64,000 nucleotides of DNA from Mytilinidion resinicola. Taxonomy: Eukaryota; Ascomycota; Dothideomycetes; Mytilinidiales; Mytilinidiaceae. Location of the stretch: contig NW_022985469.1 of the NCBI RefSeq assembly GCF_010093595.1, positions 194,078 to 258,077 on the forward strand, in the 5' to 3' direction. The notes below the pieces were generated by a model. That model searched no databases. It was not told the DNA's origin and saw only the letters and a program-made list of their open reading frames with translations. The translations under genes were made by a program, and so were the position numbers. Position 1 is the first letter of the stretch. Each line of letters starts with the position of its first letter. Shown one piece after another: positions 33,864-45,181 of the stretch.

Positions 33864-35738
33864 CGTGACGAGACGAGAGAGCTCAATTGAATCACTGAAG
33901 CTAGGGGTGACCAGAGAAGCTCAGAAGCAGGAAAAGAGGGACGCTGAGAGCTCAGCGACGAAAGAAGAGGAGGCCACGAGTAAATAGATGACACCTCCGG
34001 CGACTCTGTACCTCTCTCCGCACCACTCCAACACGGAATCCCGCGTTAGAGCAAGGCACAGTACAACCCACCTCGCCGTACCTGACCAGGAGCGGCTATC
34101 TTCTCCACTCGCAATCGAAGCTGCATGAAGCACTGAGGCTCGTACCGCATGAGTCGTAACGCTTTCCATCATCGCGCATGGCGGCTCCGGCCGACAGCTA
34201 GGCCCTTCAGCAATTCTCCCGAAGATAAGGGCGTGGGTTAGATCTTGATGTCATCAGTGCTGCCAGATCGGTGTTTCCACCCCGCGTGGTTCCTCGACGA
34301 TGCGCGGTGTGAGGGTTCAAAGGTGGCGATGCCGAAGCTGCAGCTCCACAAAAAGAGTCCCTCTACGCTGGAACCAGCAGGGTGACGCGGGATTTGGATC
34401 CCGGAAACCGGATGCTTATCTCTCGCTACGGACCTCTTGCTCGACCGCTTACTTGGCATCATAGCTATATACGGCAGGTGGATAAATAGTAGATTGGGCT
34501 GTAGACGGGAATTGTTCAAGTGCGAAGATTCTAGGCACCAAATCAACCTTCCAAATAGCTTACCTCAGTCAGTATCACAAAACTCACAACCAACGAAAGA
34601 CCAAGAAGCTCCATACCGTACATTAAAAGAGCTTACTCGCTGAACCAATAGCACAGGAAGCTCAGAATACCTAGGAGCTTTCCAGCATTTGTTCTTCTCG
34701 CGATCCAACCCTGGCCCAATGTGCCCCAACCTACGGGGGCTATCTATCCACCGGCAGCGTATCCCAGGTGAACTTCAAGCCCCAATCTTCCTTATCCTTG
34801 TCATTTCTGACCGGCTTCCTCTTTTATGTTAAGCTACCCTGTAGCTGCTCTGTCCAATCTGCCAGCCTTCTCCGCCTTTCAAGATGTACTCCCGCAGGAT
34901 TCGACTTGTGCTTTGATCTCGTATCCAGTGTACCGGCGCTCGCCTTACTGTGACCCATGTCGATGGTCTCCAACGGGATGGCCCGCTTATCAAGAGATGT
35001 TCCAAATCATGCTTGGTCAGGCTGCCGGGTCTACCGAAGCGCCCGTCTTCTCAATTAACCTTCTTCATGAGCGCAGCAACGTGAACTATCTCTTTAACAT
35101 TAAGGTCCTCCGGGGACGCCACATAGAGGTCCAGCATAGACAACAACGCCTGCTAGTATTTCATCTTCACAACCCTTCAAAACATCCCCTCGATGGCGAA
35201 GACACAGTGTCGATGAACGTGCGGATAGCGAGGAGAAGTAAGACATATCCAAGCCGTGAGGGAAGTTCATACAGCGAAAGTGAAGTCCCTCTTTAGTAAG
35301 CTCCCGAGCAAGATGCCGAGAGCTGGTAGGAAATTAACAGTGTTGTACGGCTAAGACTTTCAAATCTGAATAGTCGGCGACTGCTCTCGTGTACGTCTCC
35401 TTGGACGTCTCGGATCAGCATCCACCTCTCTTCTTCGTCCCCATCATCCTTTTCGTATCGCGCTTCCTACCACTTAGATCATCTTCTACCGAGTCGTCGA
35501 CGACTGCTCCCTTGTACTTTCCTTCTCCGCCTTCTTTCCATCACCTTCATCCTTTCCTACGAAGCTTCTCCTCATCCGGACTATATTCCGCCGGACTTTC
35601 TAGAGTCTCACATGGGAGAGGGAGAAGCTGAGTCACCACTATTCCTGTTGCGGGAGAGACCGACTCGTGTAATCCCGTTCACACGCCTGCGCCTTGTCGA
35701 GCAAGCTTTTTCCTCGTAGCCGCCGCCACCGCCGCTTA
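33864..35738. other. Gene-poor stretch
   Basis: No frame here has a recognisable domain. The plus-strand frames at 34768-34953 and 34826-35296 have no splice partner or homology I can name. CT-rich DNA at 35380-35610 looks like a leader preceding ATG 35611, which opens only a 35-codon frame. Confidence 0.4.
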
Positions 35739-36200
35739 TGGTTGCAAGGATTGGTGCTGAGGCTGCTGAAGTACGGGTTGCTGGTGCAGAGTTGCTAGGG
35801 CAGAGGGAGGACGAGGATAGCTGTGGGGGTGGAAATGCTCTCCGAGGGGGCCGTGGTGGCGGACATGGCGGAGGTAGCACCAGCTGCTGAGAAGGTGGAA
35901 GAAAAGGTCGAAGGAAAGGTCGAGGCAAGGGATCAGTCGAAGCGAAGGAGAAGTTCGGAGCCGAGGAAGAGTTGGAAGGACAGGTAGAGGGAGACGCGGA
36001 GAGAGACGTGCAGAGAGAGGTCAAGGTTGAGGCCGAGGCCAAGGTATGTAGCAAAGTCAACGGATACTATGACTGGGTGTTCTTGTTCAGTTTTCCACAC
36101 AAGGCGGAAGAACCAATGAAAAAAGACGGAAGAAAAGTCTGCCAAAAACAGAGCGTCCAGAGCCAGTTGGACAAGTTTCAAATAACTCTCCGGCCCGAAG
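35739..36200 (+). pseudogene. RGG/acidic low-complexity frame with one in-frame stop
   Basis: From ATG 35739 a frame runs through a Gly/Arg/His-rich segment (GGRGGGHGGG). It meets a TGA near 35890 and then stays open in the same frame through Lys/Arg-Gly and Glu-rich sequence (EGGRKGRRKGRGKG, then EEELEGQVEGD) to about 36200. The matching composition on both sides of the stop suggests one coding stretch broken by a single stop, or an exon boundary I cannot place. No family is recognised. Low confidence. Confidence 0.25.
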
Positions 36201-37753
36201 GCCTAAGAGAGGGTGTCCTTCGAAGTCAACTCGCGATAGTGCAATGCGAGCGACGGACTGGTGCTTCATACCCAAAGGCAGAGAGCGCGTCCAAAAAGGA
36301 CCGGTTCCAAATATTCCCCGGAACGTATACACCGACGGGAATCTGCCCCTCTCTGGGCACCTCTCCTTGACGCAATGTCCCCACTTGGCCGGTCGGGGAT
36401 ACCCAGTGCTTCTGAGGCGAAGACAACCGTTGTTCCCCCTGCCTTTGGTCAGCCGCTGTGGTTACTCGGCTCCTCCCTTACGGAGTGCTTGCACGTGTAT
36501 ACACGCATCCGCACCCCCCGAGTAATAGTGCCAATGAGAGGGGAGGACTCATCTTCATCGTTGTGAGGCAGGTTGGTGAAGAGCAGGCTGCGTTTGGGGG
36601 GGGAGGGCCTTTTATAAGAAGGCAGGAAATCTTGTGGGCGCCAAGACGCTGCGCGGGCAGGTAGCAGGGCAACAACTTTGGGCGGCTATTCAAGGTAATT
36701 TTTGGTTGTGACGCAAGTGGCGTCGTTCGCAGGTGAGGTCGCGCGACCGAAATCGCGCTGAGGGCGACGAGAAGAGATCACTTCATCGGAACCACGCAAA
36801 GGCTCTTACACATAAATACCTATGCACATTAGAGGAGGTAGAGATTATAGCAGTCACACAATGGCAGGCAATTTGTTGTGTTTTGGGTCCTGGGATCTAA
36901 TTACCCCTAACACGCTGCGTGCCCCTTTTAGTACCCTTTTCGTCACTTTTGTACCTGCGAGTCTCCTAGTCTGGCTTTATGGAGCCAGCTCTTTAGGTCT
37001 GGCTTCTTATCAATATGAGTATTGTTTCAATAACATGGAACATGCGGATTGTTGATAAAATGTACATCTTGACTATCTCCTCTCCGCATACTCCGTCTCA
37101 TCCTTCCACTCTTGAAACTAAACCACGCGAAACAAGTGCAACTTGTGCAAGCACAAACTTCATTCCCTCCATATGCATTTTGGAGCAATATAGTGGTCAT
37201 TTTATCATCATTTCATAACATCTTAGCCGCGAACTCAGCTAGAGTATAATCAGTCACCTGCAGCATCACATAAACACACCATGTAGCAACGCGGTCGCAA
37301 GGAACGCCCGCACCCACGAGTTTCCTTTATACTAGAATCGAGATACGACGCCGTGCATAGCCATGGATACGAATAGTCAGTAGCAGCATTCTAGGTGGAG
37401 AGGGCTGCTCCAAGGTCAGGGTTAGCTCAACATGTCCATAGACCCGAGACCAACAACCTAGAGCACCTGACTCAGGGCCCAGCGTTTGCATGGCACAGAC
37501 CGCTAGGTTCTGTGCCATCATCCATAGTGGACTATGAATTCTTCCTTAAACGTAGACGGTTAATTGTATAAATATGTTGTATATTTCTTATTTCTTGTGC
37601 CCAAATATAAGAAACATCACACTAATGGCGATACAAAAGTACTTCGTCTGCATATTTGAAACATGGATAAGCATCCGTTAACTACCGAAACGTATGACTC
37701 TTGAAAGACTGCTCACTGCACGAGAGCAAGTGCAAAGCAGGCAAACTCCGGCA
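36201..37753. other. Gene-poor stretch
   Basis: A+T content rises towards 37.5 kb. Only short frames without recognisable domains occur on both strands. I see no transposon ends or RNA gene. Confidence 0.4.
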
Positions 37754-40130
37754 TCAATACACGTCCTCCAACCGGTCCAGCTCTGCCCTACCAGCCTTCG
37801 TGATACCTGTCTTCATGATTCGCGCAATCCCAATCATCATATCTTTATGCGCACGAGATTCCGGTTCCGCGGAATACAGGTTCATGATTGTGAACGCTAA
37901 GGCCGGCAGCATATGCGGCGGGAGTCCGTCAGCTCTTGTACCCATTATCGGGCACTCCGACCGAAAGAAGAGCTGGATCGAGATCAGAAGCATGACGCAT
38001 CGGTGGTGTAATGCGAGATAGTCGAAGTTCGTGTGGGGTTCTTCTTTGATAAGTTCCTCCGTGAGAGTAGACAGCACTTCGGTCGCCGAGTACTTGCTCG
38101 GTGGGCGTTGGGTGTTGAATACCTTATCCCCAAGCTCGGGTTTCTTGTGTTTGCCCTTCTTGTTCTTCATTTTCTTTTCGGGTAGCTTGCCAGCTGAATT
38201 AGTGTCTTCACCAGGGGTGAGACCTTGAGACGGTCTCGTTTGTGCATCAGGTTCAAGAGCCGCTGCCTTCTCGTCCAACTTTCGGACAAGGTAAGCACTG
38301 AGATTCTGAACCGCCATCGGAAAGAGATCGCCGAGATATCGTTCGCGCAGGAGCAGCATAAGCGGGCTCTCGATTTGGAACCGTCTCTTCCGACGAGTAT
38401 CGTGATTGGCGAATTGGAAGCGGTCAGTGGTGGTCAAACGCCCTCGACTTTTAGCAACTTGCACGGCGGGCACGCCGCAGACTAGATGTGAGCGACTGGA
38501 AAATTCCTCTGGCTTCGCTGGGCGCGAGCCTACAAATAATCGATGAGGCGTATGGAGGTTGATAAGATACTCGAGATCTTGCCACATGTCGTTGAGAAAC
38601 CCACTTTGTATGAGGGTATTATATAGGTGGATGACGGAGAGGCCATGCGCGTGGTGCACAAGTCGAGTGATGCTGAGCTTCTGCAAAGCCGCTTGCATGC
38701 CATAAACATTGACTCCACATAGAATCGGGTTGCTACCATATAAAAAGTATGACGGAGGAGGTTCTTTCGCTCTTGAGGGAACTTCGGACTTTTTGGCGCG
38801 TCACTTCCCCTTCTTGTTGCGTCGCGTTTTAGACGTCGCGGACCGTAATCTTTGATTTTTATTGGCCTTTCCAACGGCCTCGGCAACACAATCGGGTGAT
38901 ACACTGTCTAGGATATCCTGACCTAGTCCCACGAGCTCTTCAATGTCGGCTCCGTATGTTTCCACACCCCTAGCACATTATCACGATAAGTGAAGTCCTC
39001 AATGGACGTAAGGGTGTTTTCCATTACTGTGGTAGGGTCTGCGAAGGGGTCCTCGATTGACATCTTCAAAACATCGTGGATGTCGATGAGAATTTGCAAA
39101 GCAAAATGATTCCACTCCTCCTTAACGTCTGATGCTGTGCTGACAGAGAGCCATTCCGTTAACTGGTCTTCCAGCAGAAACGATGCGTCTGGTCGATGTT
39201 CCCCCAGCCGTCCCATCTCTTTGAGGAGAGTCGGGACAAGAAAAGCGTTGGGATGGTGTACCAAGACCTGAATATACATTCTGTCTGCGGCGACGAGTAA
39301 CGAAGGCAACTGGGCGGATTTCTCGGGTGGAGACAAATCTACCGAAACGCCTGCCTCTTTGCAGAGCTGGCTCCAGCAATCGATGATTGGCGGGACTATT
39401 AGTTGTGACATGTCCTCGTGTAAATCCACTACGGCCTTCTTCAAGATGTCAATCGCAAAGTTGGTGACAAGCGAAGCAGTGACCACGGTTATCCTCCGCT
39501 CTGTGTACATCGCCCAAATGCCACGAAGGTAAACTCGGACCTCCATGAGATCGTCAAGGAAGAGATCAATTACGAATTGTCGTTCGGAATCCAGATCGAC
39601 TGTCATCTCTTCTTCAGCAGCGACAGCGGAGGCGGTGTCTGGATGGACGTCGTCGAGCTCGACAAGCTCATCCATATGGGTCACGGAAGTCTGCCCTGGC
39701 AAGATTGCAAGACTCTTATCTGGCTCTGGAATAGTGGGGACATCCTCGATCGACGTAGAATCCGCGGAGATGTGCTTTTGGTGGTTGTGCAAATCATCCC
39801 GTACTCTTTCAAGCACTGAGGTGAAATATACATGACTCAGGTTTTTTGTCGAGTTTCCAAGTCCACTGCTGACAACGCAGTAAAGTTCGCCGTATGTTTC
39901 TTTCGGAGACATATAACCTGTATCGGGGGCGGTCCTGATTCAACAATGATCTCAGTCAGTTTGAGATAGGTCTTCGTGTTCGGAACCTTTTGCAAAGGCG
40001 TTGAGCGATTATCCTTCGGTAGCGGAGGTGTGTATCCGGAATTGTCGATCAGGAAGTCCGCGACCTTCTCTGTTAGCTTCTTGTAGACCTATATCTGTTA
40101 AAACGAGGAACTTCCTCTGCTATGTCGGTG
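37754..40130 (-). pseudogene. DUF6604-domain gene with three homopolymer frameshifts
   Basis: The minus strand carries a long DUF6604-like gene spread over several frames. It starts near 40130 (VADFLIDNSGYTPP), moves to the frame opened at 39912 (HVYFTSVLERVRDDL), and ends in the frame 37754-38698 (NPILCGV, then LHTPHRLFVG). Coding sequence switches frame at three short runs: six T at 39842-39847, four C at 38967-38970 and four C at 38807-38810. In each case one missing base would explain the switch. The start region also lacks a clear ATG. The last 300 codons to 37754 are open. The role of DUF6604 is unknown. This is either a decaying gene or a sequence with homopolymer errors. A Mutator-like element lies about 150 bp upstream. 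Confidence 0.65.
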
Positions 40131-40270
40131 CTGAACAGTAGCGTAGGACTGTTGTGGGGGTGGGTTTTCCCTGAAATGCGGAGATGGAGAGCAAGCTCGA
40201 CTTTGGTGAAAAGACGATTCCTAGAAGGGGAATGCTTTTGGTGATGGGGATGGTGGTACCAAGTTGATGG

Positions 40271-40278
40271 TTGGGAAA
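40271..40278. repeat. Target-site duplication, left copy (TTGGGAAA)
   Basis: The identical 8 bp, TTGGGAAA, occur at 41339-41346 immediately outside the other inverted repeat. The perfect match defines both ends of the inserted element. Confidence 0.85.
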
Positions 40279-40410
40279 GGACGAGCTTATTTATCACCCC
40301 CCCTTTCTCTAATTATCACCCCCCTTTTCTCTATTCATCACCCCCCCTCGATTAGGCCTAGCTCCGGCCCGTATGAATATTGTTCCACCAATCAAACTCA
40401 CTCGCTTGCC
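40279..40410 (+). repeat. Left terminal inverted repeat of the MULE
   Basis: It begins GGACGAGCTTATTTATCAC and pairs with 41207-41338. The outer part has three ATCAC-plus-C6-7 blocks at 40293, 40315 and 40337, a 22-bp period, probably transposase-binding subrepeats. Confidence 0.88.
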
Positions 40411-40599
40411 TCCTGCGTAAAATGGAGAGTATATATACACGAATCGGAAAGGATGCATTATCTAGGCCAACAGGAGTCTATTCGCTCTATCTACTCTAGC
40501 TAGTCTAGAAGCGGAAAGCGCCTAGATGGCCACCGTCCAATTGCTGACTAAAAGGAACGCCGACTAGGCCTGTATACCATGGCCTCACACCCGAATATC

Positions 40600-41110
40600 C
40601 TCCTGCTGCACCGGTTCCTTCACTACGAGCAGCCTCCTCCTCAGGCGTGGACATAGGGGGGGGCATCCTCAGGGCCCTCAGCGATAAGGTTGTTGAAGAT
40701 AGCACCTACGGGCGTGCCTCCGTTGAGCTGATTCTGTATCGTCTAAACTGTAGCCTCATCCATACCGTCTCAATGCACGGCTGGAGTGCCATCCTCAGGA
40801 TCATACGGCTCGTGATTGTGAATAGAAACATTAACTTCAAAGAACCAATCACCTACTTATAGGTCTCTTGTAAAGGCTCCTTTCATAAGGTAATTAGACT
40901 TCTTTGTACGGGTGTTCCGCTTCCTGCTGGCTGACATATAGGTGCCGGCATAATCACATTAAACAAGCACTTTCCGCACCTAAGGGGGCGTGCGCTTGTC
41001 CATTTTCTTGCTGTATTTAATAATCGCGTATCTTTCCCGCTTGGCCCAAGTGTTGATAGACTTCATGCCCTCCTCTACGGACGCGTAGCGGCTCCAAGGG
41101 GGGGCCCGGA
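40600..41110 (-). pseudogene. Relic of MULE transposase N-terminus (FAR1-type domain)
   Basis: One minus-strand frame reads SVEEGMKSINTWAKRERYAI, then CDYAGTY, RTKKSNYLMKGAF and WFFEVNVSIHNHEPYD, the order of a FAR1/WRKY-GCM1-like zinc-binding domain. The frame stays constant but is cut by at least five stops, mainly TAG, TAA and TGA codons that C-to-T change of CAG, CAA or CGA would make. That pattern suggests repeat-induced point mutation. No catalytic domain follows. Confidence 0.7.
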
Positions 41111-41206
41111 GGGCTATAGTGATGAGGCTGTTAATGTAGAGGAAGTGGTGTTAATGCATCACAACCGAGTGCGTAGGTGATGTAAATTCCGTATTGAGCA
41201 CGAGCG

Positions 41207-41338
41207 GGCAAGCGAGTGAGTTTAATTGGTGGAACAATATTCATACGGGCCGGAGCTAGGCCTAATCGAGGGGGGGTGATGAATAGAGAAAAGGGGGGTG
41301 ATAATTAGAGAAAGGGGGGGTGATAAATAAGCTCGTCC
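41207..41338 (-). repeat. Right terminal inverted repeat of the MULE
   Basis: Its reverse complement equals 40279-40410 except for one base (AATTAAAC against AATCAAAC). It is followed directly by the second TTGGGAAA target copy at 41339-41346. Confidence 0.88.
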
Positions 41339-41346
41339 TTGGGAAA

Positions 41347-42657
41347 TGGTGCATTAGGAGTTGTGCAGCAGGCTTTAAACAGGACAAGGCAGGCCTCCTG
41401 AGGGGTGAATGTGACATACTAGTGAGTGCTTAGCACATCTTACAGTTTAGGTGGTGTTATTGTCGACTTGGTAGTCGAGGTGAATGTGTATATCACATGA
41501 CGAGGAGACCTTTCAGGAGTCAACTGGCTATAGTCGCAGCTTTTCCAGAGATCAAAGTCGAGGTAGCCCTATTTTCGTCTCAGAATATTGATATACATTT
41601 CCATGAGAACTAGAGAGTTTTTGGCTCTCAGGTTCGAGTGATTAGTCGGTGTTCTCTGGGAAGTACGCTAAAGCAATCGCCATGATGTCGAAGGCGAAAT
41701 TGGCAACTAAGCGGTCGCCGGTGGCTAAGGTCTTCTGCGTTCCTGATGGGTTCCCCGGAGGATACAGCGATACACTCGGAATGCAATCCTATATACGAAA
41801 GAATGAAGGAGACTACACGGCTGGTTTGGCTGGTAAAAGGATATCTTGAGACGCTGCGAGCTTCATAGAAGGTGACGGTACACTGGTACGCTGCATTTAG
41901 CTATGATATCTATATGATGAGAAGGAGAAAATAATTTTTCCTCTTTAAGACTTGAATTATCAATCAAGCGTTTGGACAGTACATGGGCAGAAGTTACAGG
42001 AATTTGGGGATTTGGATTCGCGGATTGCAATGGCGATAGATGGCATCATTACAAGTCAGTATATCTAGGCAATTACGTGAGTAATTATTCGTAGTGGGAG
42101 ATGGGAGGTGTGGTTCCTGGTGAGTATGTGATAGGGGATATAGGATGAGATCGCGGACTGAGAGGAGTCATCTGCGCTAGTAGCCGATTAGGACTAGTGC
42201 TAGGTCCGTTCCAACCGTCCGCCACTAGCCTCACACCTGCAGGCAACAACACCACATCAGCTTCGTGGCCTAACTCAGGTAGCAAGCTACTACATCTCCT
42301 TCTGCCTCAGGGAAAGAAACGCTGAGGTGGTCTTGAACGGCGAAAGCCAGTGGATGTTTCTCGCGGGGACTCCTCTACTCGATCTCCTTCTACTACCCTG
42401 GCTAATCTGACAATGGATTCTGCTTGAATAATGTCGTTAACCTCCCTATTATAACGTTTCCTAGGCTTGCGACAGCTTCGGAAACGGCCACTGAACATCC
42501 TCGTGTGCTTGCTCAAAGCAGACACTCAACTTACTTTCAGCGCGTCTACTATAATCTACACCGCGACATCAACCACTACTGCCAGGACGAGCTTGACGCA
42601 AAGCGTCCACATCTACATTCGACAGCCCAAATACCCCATAAAACCAAATTATTCAGG
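41347..42657. other. Gene-poor flank of the transposon and promoter of the RING gene
   Basis: A 66-codon plus-strand frame ending at 41849 has no recognised domain and no ATG at its recorded start. The rest is A+T-rich with short frames. The last 230 bp form the upstream region of the RING-finger gene. Confidence 0.4.
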
Positions 42658-44055
42658 ATGTCAAACGACGCACAGTCGCAACATCTCGTTAGCTCATTCG
42701 GCCAACATCGCTTTCAAGACAACGGCGAGCGAAGCAGACCGCACCATTTCACTCAGTATCTCTGCCCGGACAGCGCACTACTAGAGAGATGTAGATCCAT
42801 TTACGACTCTTCTCGAGATGAGCCTTTCATACTACGACTTTTCCGACCAGACAATCAAGAGAACAGGATGGAACCAGACCCCGGACCATCTTCCTCGAGA
42901 CCGGAAGACTGCATGTACTATTCAATCACCGAAGCAGCAGCACGCCCTATGTCCAGCGATTTCATCAAGAGAGAACGGGTCGAGCAGTACAGGTACGAGA
43001 ACGAGCAGGCCGCTAACGGACAAAGCTGCCATGCAGCGGAGCGGCTAGAGCATGATATGGATCGGGTGAGCAAATATGAAGGGTCGACCACATTAGGGCT
43101 CGTGACTGGTTACTTCCAGTTCTTCATATCACGAACTACGGATATAAACCTCGCCGACGGAGGCCTCATCCCCGTGCGCGAGTCGGAAGACTACTCGATG
43201 ACGCTTGGCAAATGGACGGAGTTGGGCGCTCGTCTGAAACGGCAGGCGGAGCGTCAGCAACAGCCTCTCAAGGTATGGTGGGAGCGGCTGGAGACTCTAC
43301 GACTCGCAAAGACGGACCGAGCGTACCATTCTGTCCAGCTTGCTATGGAGAAGATCGGGAGACTGGACAGCTACAACGGGATGAAGAAGTGGAAAACCCC
43401 TCCAATTGATTCGCGATTAACGGATGTATGGCGCGACGAGCTGGGCGACTCCGACGAAGACAAGCGCTGTTTGATCTGCTTTGACGACTTCACATATAAG
43501 GGCTCTGATAGAGCTGTCCGGCTAGAATGTAATCACTGCTTCGGCCGGGAATGCATTAAGAAGTGGGTCGAGTCGAGCAGTCCACCTAAGCCTTGCCCAG
43601 CTTGCCGAAAAGCAATCCGCCCGCCGCCTCCACGTACAATCACACCTCCGCCAGTCTTCGGACCTTTTGACCGACCAGTGACGATAAACTGCGCCATCCT
43701 GGTTGATTGGTACAATGAATTTAAGGCCAAAGAGGAGGCCTCTACCTATTCTGAGCGCCGCTTCAACCCCATTACCTGCTCCGAGGTGACGGTTATGGAA
43801 CAGGTCTTCAACACGGTACTTCCGCCAGCAGAGGGGGTAACCTGCAGCCCATACCACTTCTCGATCACGCTGCAGCAAGCCGTCTCTGGAAGGCTCCGCG
43901 AGCTTCTCTCGCTTTTCTCCACCTTTCCCGCGCTGCGGGACCGCATTACCCCTGGATTCGAAAAGCTTTGTGGACGAATATGCGACGGCATGGCCGTGCG
44001 ATTGCAGGAGCAAGCGACGAAAGAGAGTAACTATTACGAGGACGAGGGTCTGTGA
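42658..44055 (+). CDS. RING-finger protein, putative E3 ubiquitin ligase
   Basis: A single exon of 465 residues from ATG 42658; the frame is open further upstream but has no ATG there. A polar N-terminal half precedes a RING domain near residues 263-310: CLIC, then LECNHCFGRECIKKW, then CPACR. As in many fungal RINGs, a Gly stands where the fifth zinc ligand is usual, so the exact ligand set is uncertain. A Pro-rich segment (RPPPPRTITPPPVFG) follows, and the C-terminal 150 residues are helical with no known domain. RING proteins recruit E2 enzymes to ubiquitinate targets; no substrate can be inferred. Confidence 0.85.
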   Translation: MSNDAQSQHLVSSFGQHRFQDNGERSRPHHFTQYLCPDSALLERCRSIYDSSRDEPFILRLFRPDNQENRMEPDPGPSSSRPEDCMYYSITEAAARPMSSDFIKRERVEQYRYENEQAANGQSCHAAERLEHDMDRVSKYEGSTTLGLVTGYFQFFISRTTDINLADGGLIPVRESEDYSMTLGKWTELGARLKRQAERQQQPLKVWWERLETLRLAKTDRAYHSVQLAMEKIGRLDSYNGMKKWKTPPIDSRLTDVWRDELGDSDEDKRCLICFDDFTYKGSDRAVRLECNHCFGRECIKKWVESSSPPKPCPACRKAIRPPPPRTITPPPVFGPFDRPVTINCAILVDWYNEFKAKEEASTYSERRFNPITCSEVTVMEQVFNTVLPPAEGVTCSPYHFSITLQQAVSGRLRELLSLFSTFPALRDRITPGFEKLCGRICDGMAVRLQEQATKESNYYEDEGL

Positions 44056-44220
44056 GATTCACAAACGAGAACGGCGTTGAATGGGCGGGAGGATACCTAC
44101 ATTTGGAATTTACGGATTCGACACGTGCGTCCACGACTCAGGATACCACGAAGGAGTTGCTGGATACCCCTACCCACTATACTTGCACATAATACCCCGC
44201 ATGCGGAACTAGAACCCCAT

Positions 44221-44637
44221 TTACACAACCAGGCATAACAAGCCCCAAATACCTACATACCCATCCACCTTCCCTCGCGCTTCCCACTGCATCCGTGAAC
44301 GTGCATCAGGCCCCGTTCTGATACTGAGTGCTATACCAGGCGGCTTAAGCGACACCACGTGACCCTCTCTTTGCTCCTTCGCAACCACTGTACCACGTAG
44401 CTTCTCTTCTTCAACCAGCCGCTCCAGATTTCTATTCCGTCTCTCTTTCACGTCATCCCCTCGCTCCACACTCACGCGACCCCTCCCCCGCACACTCGCG
44501 CACACCTCGACGCTCAAAAGCTCGCGCCGTCCTGCGTCACTGATAAGCTCCCGCGTCCCCACTGGCCAAGCCCGCGGATCCCGCGCTAGCCGAAGCTTGA
44601 GTGGCTTAGTGGCGCTGGGCAGGGCTGCGATAGACAC
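44221..44637 (-). CDS. Unassigned basic ORF, possibly an exon
   Basis: The frame encodes about 138 Arg-rich residues (including SVRGRGRVSVERGDDVKERR) with a coding-like charge pattern, but it opens with GTG, not ATG. It may be the last exon of a gene whose earlier exons lie between 44640 and 45020, where a plausible acceptor (CCAATTAG) is seen just upstream. I recognise no family. The next gene rightward is divergent from it. Confidence 0.3.
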   Translation of the reverse strand: MSIAALPSATKPLKLRLARDPRAWPVGTRELISDAGRRELLSVEVCASVRGRGRVSVERGDDVKERRNRNLERLVEEEKLRGTVVAKEQREGHVVSLKPPGIALSIRTGPDARSRMQWEARGKVDGYVGIWGLLCLVV

Positions 44638-45181
44638 TGCACAGCTAATTGGATGCAGGAGTGGGCGTTGCGTGAGCGTGAGGTGGTGGAATGACGCGGG
44701 TGCATTGTATCGTCGATAAATCTCGTGTTATGTATGAATTGGTGAGGTTGGTGGAGGGCGTTGTGTTTTAGAAATTGGAGAAGTGAGGTTGGGAAAGGGG
44801 GGATGTAGGGAGGGAGTTGAGGATGGAGATGGAGGTGAGGATTGGGATGATTGCTTTTACCTGTGCAGGTGGCGGAGCTTTGACGAGTGGAGCTCCCCCA
44901 GGACCCCTTCCGGCTGCAAGTGGTGCGCGATTTGCGGGGTGCGTCAAACAGTCACCTTTCCCAGGCGTATCAAGCGAATCGGGCGCTGCGTCGTCGGCTG
45001 CTGAGGCGTGATATGCGGAGGCTGTGGACGATCAGGGTGGGCCGGGGAGGTATTTAGGTGGGAGGGTTGCCTCACTGGCGGCCGGTCATATCGAAAGTCT
45101 ACATCATCATATAATAAACGCTGCTACCAAGTCGTATATTGAGGAGAAAAGAACCCGGAACACGTGCACCCATCATACACC

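Larger units (their letters stand above)
40279..41338. mobile_element. Mutator-like (MULE) transposon, deleted and mutated
   Basis: This 1,060-bp element has 132-bp terminal inverted repeats that match with one mismatch, flanked by a perfect 8-bp target duplication. Long repeats with 8-10 bp duplications are typical of MULEs. The interior minus strand encodes part of a FAR1-type zinc-binding domain as found at the N-terminus of MULE transposases. The catalytic region is missing. It cannot mobilise itself but could be moved by an active relative. Confidence 0.85.

Noticed and set aside
34826..35296. 156-codon plus-strand frame
   Set aside because: Composition is mixed, with no family resemblance; it could be chance in a gene-poor region.
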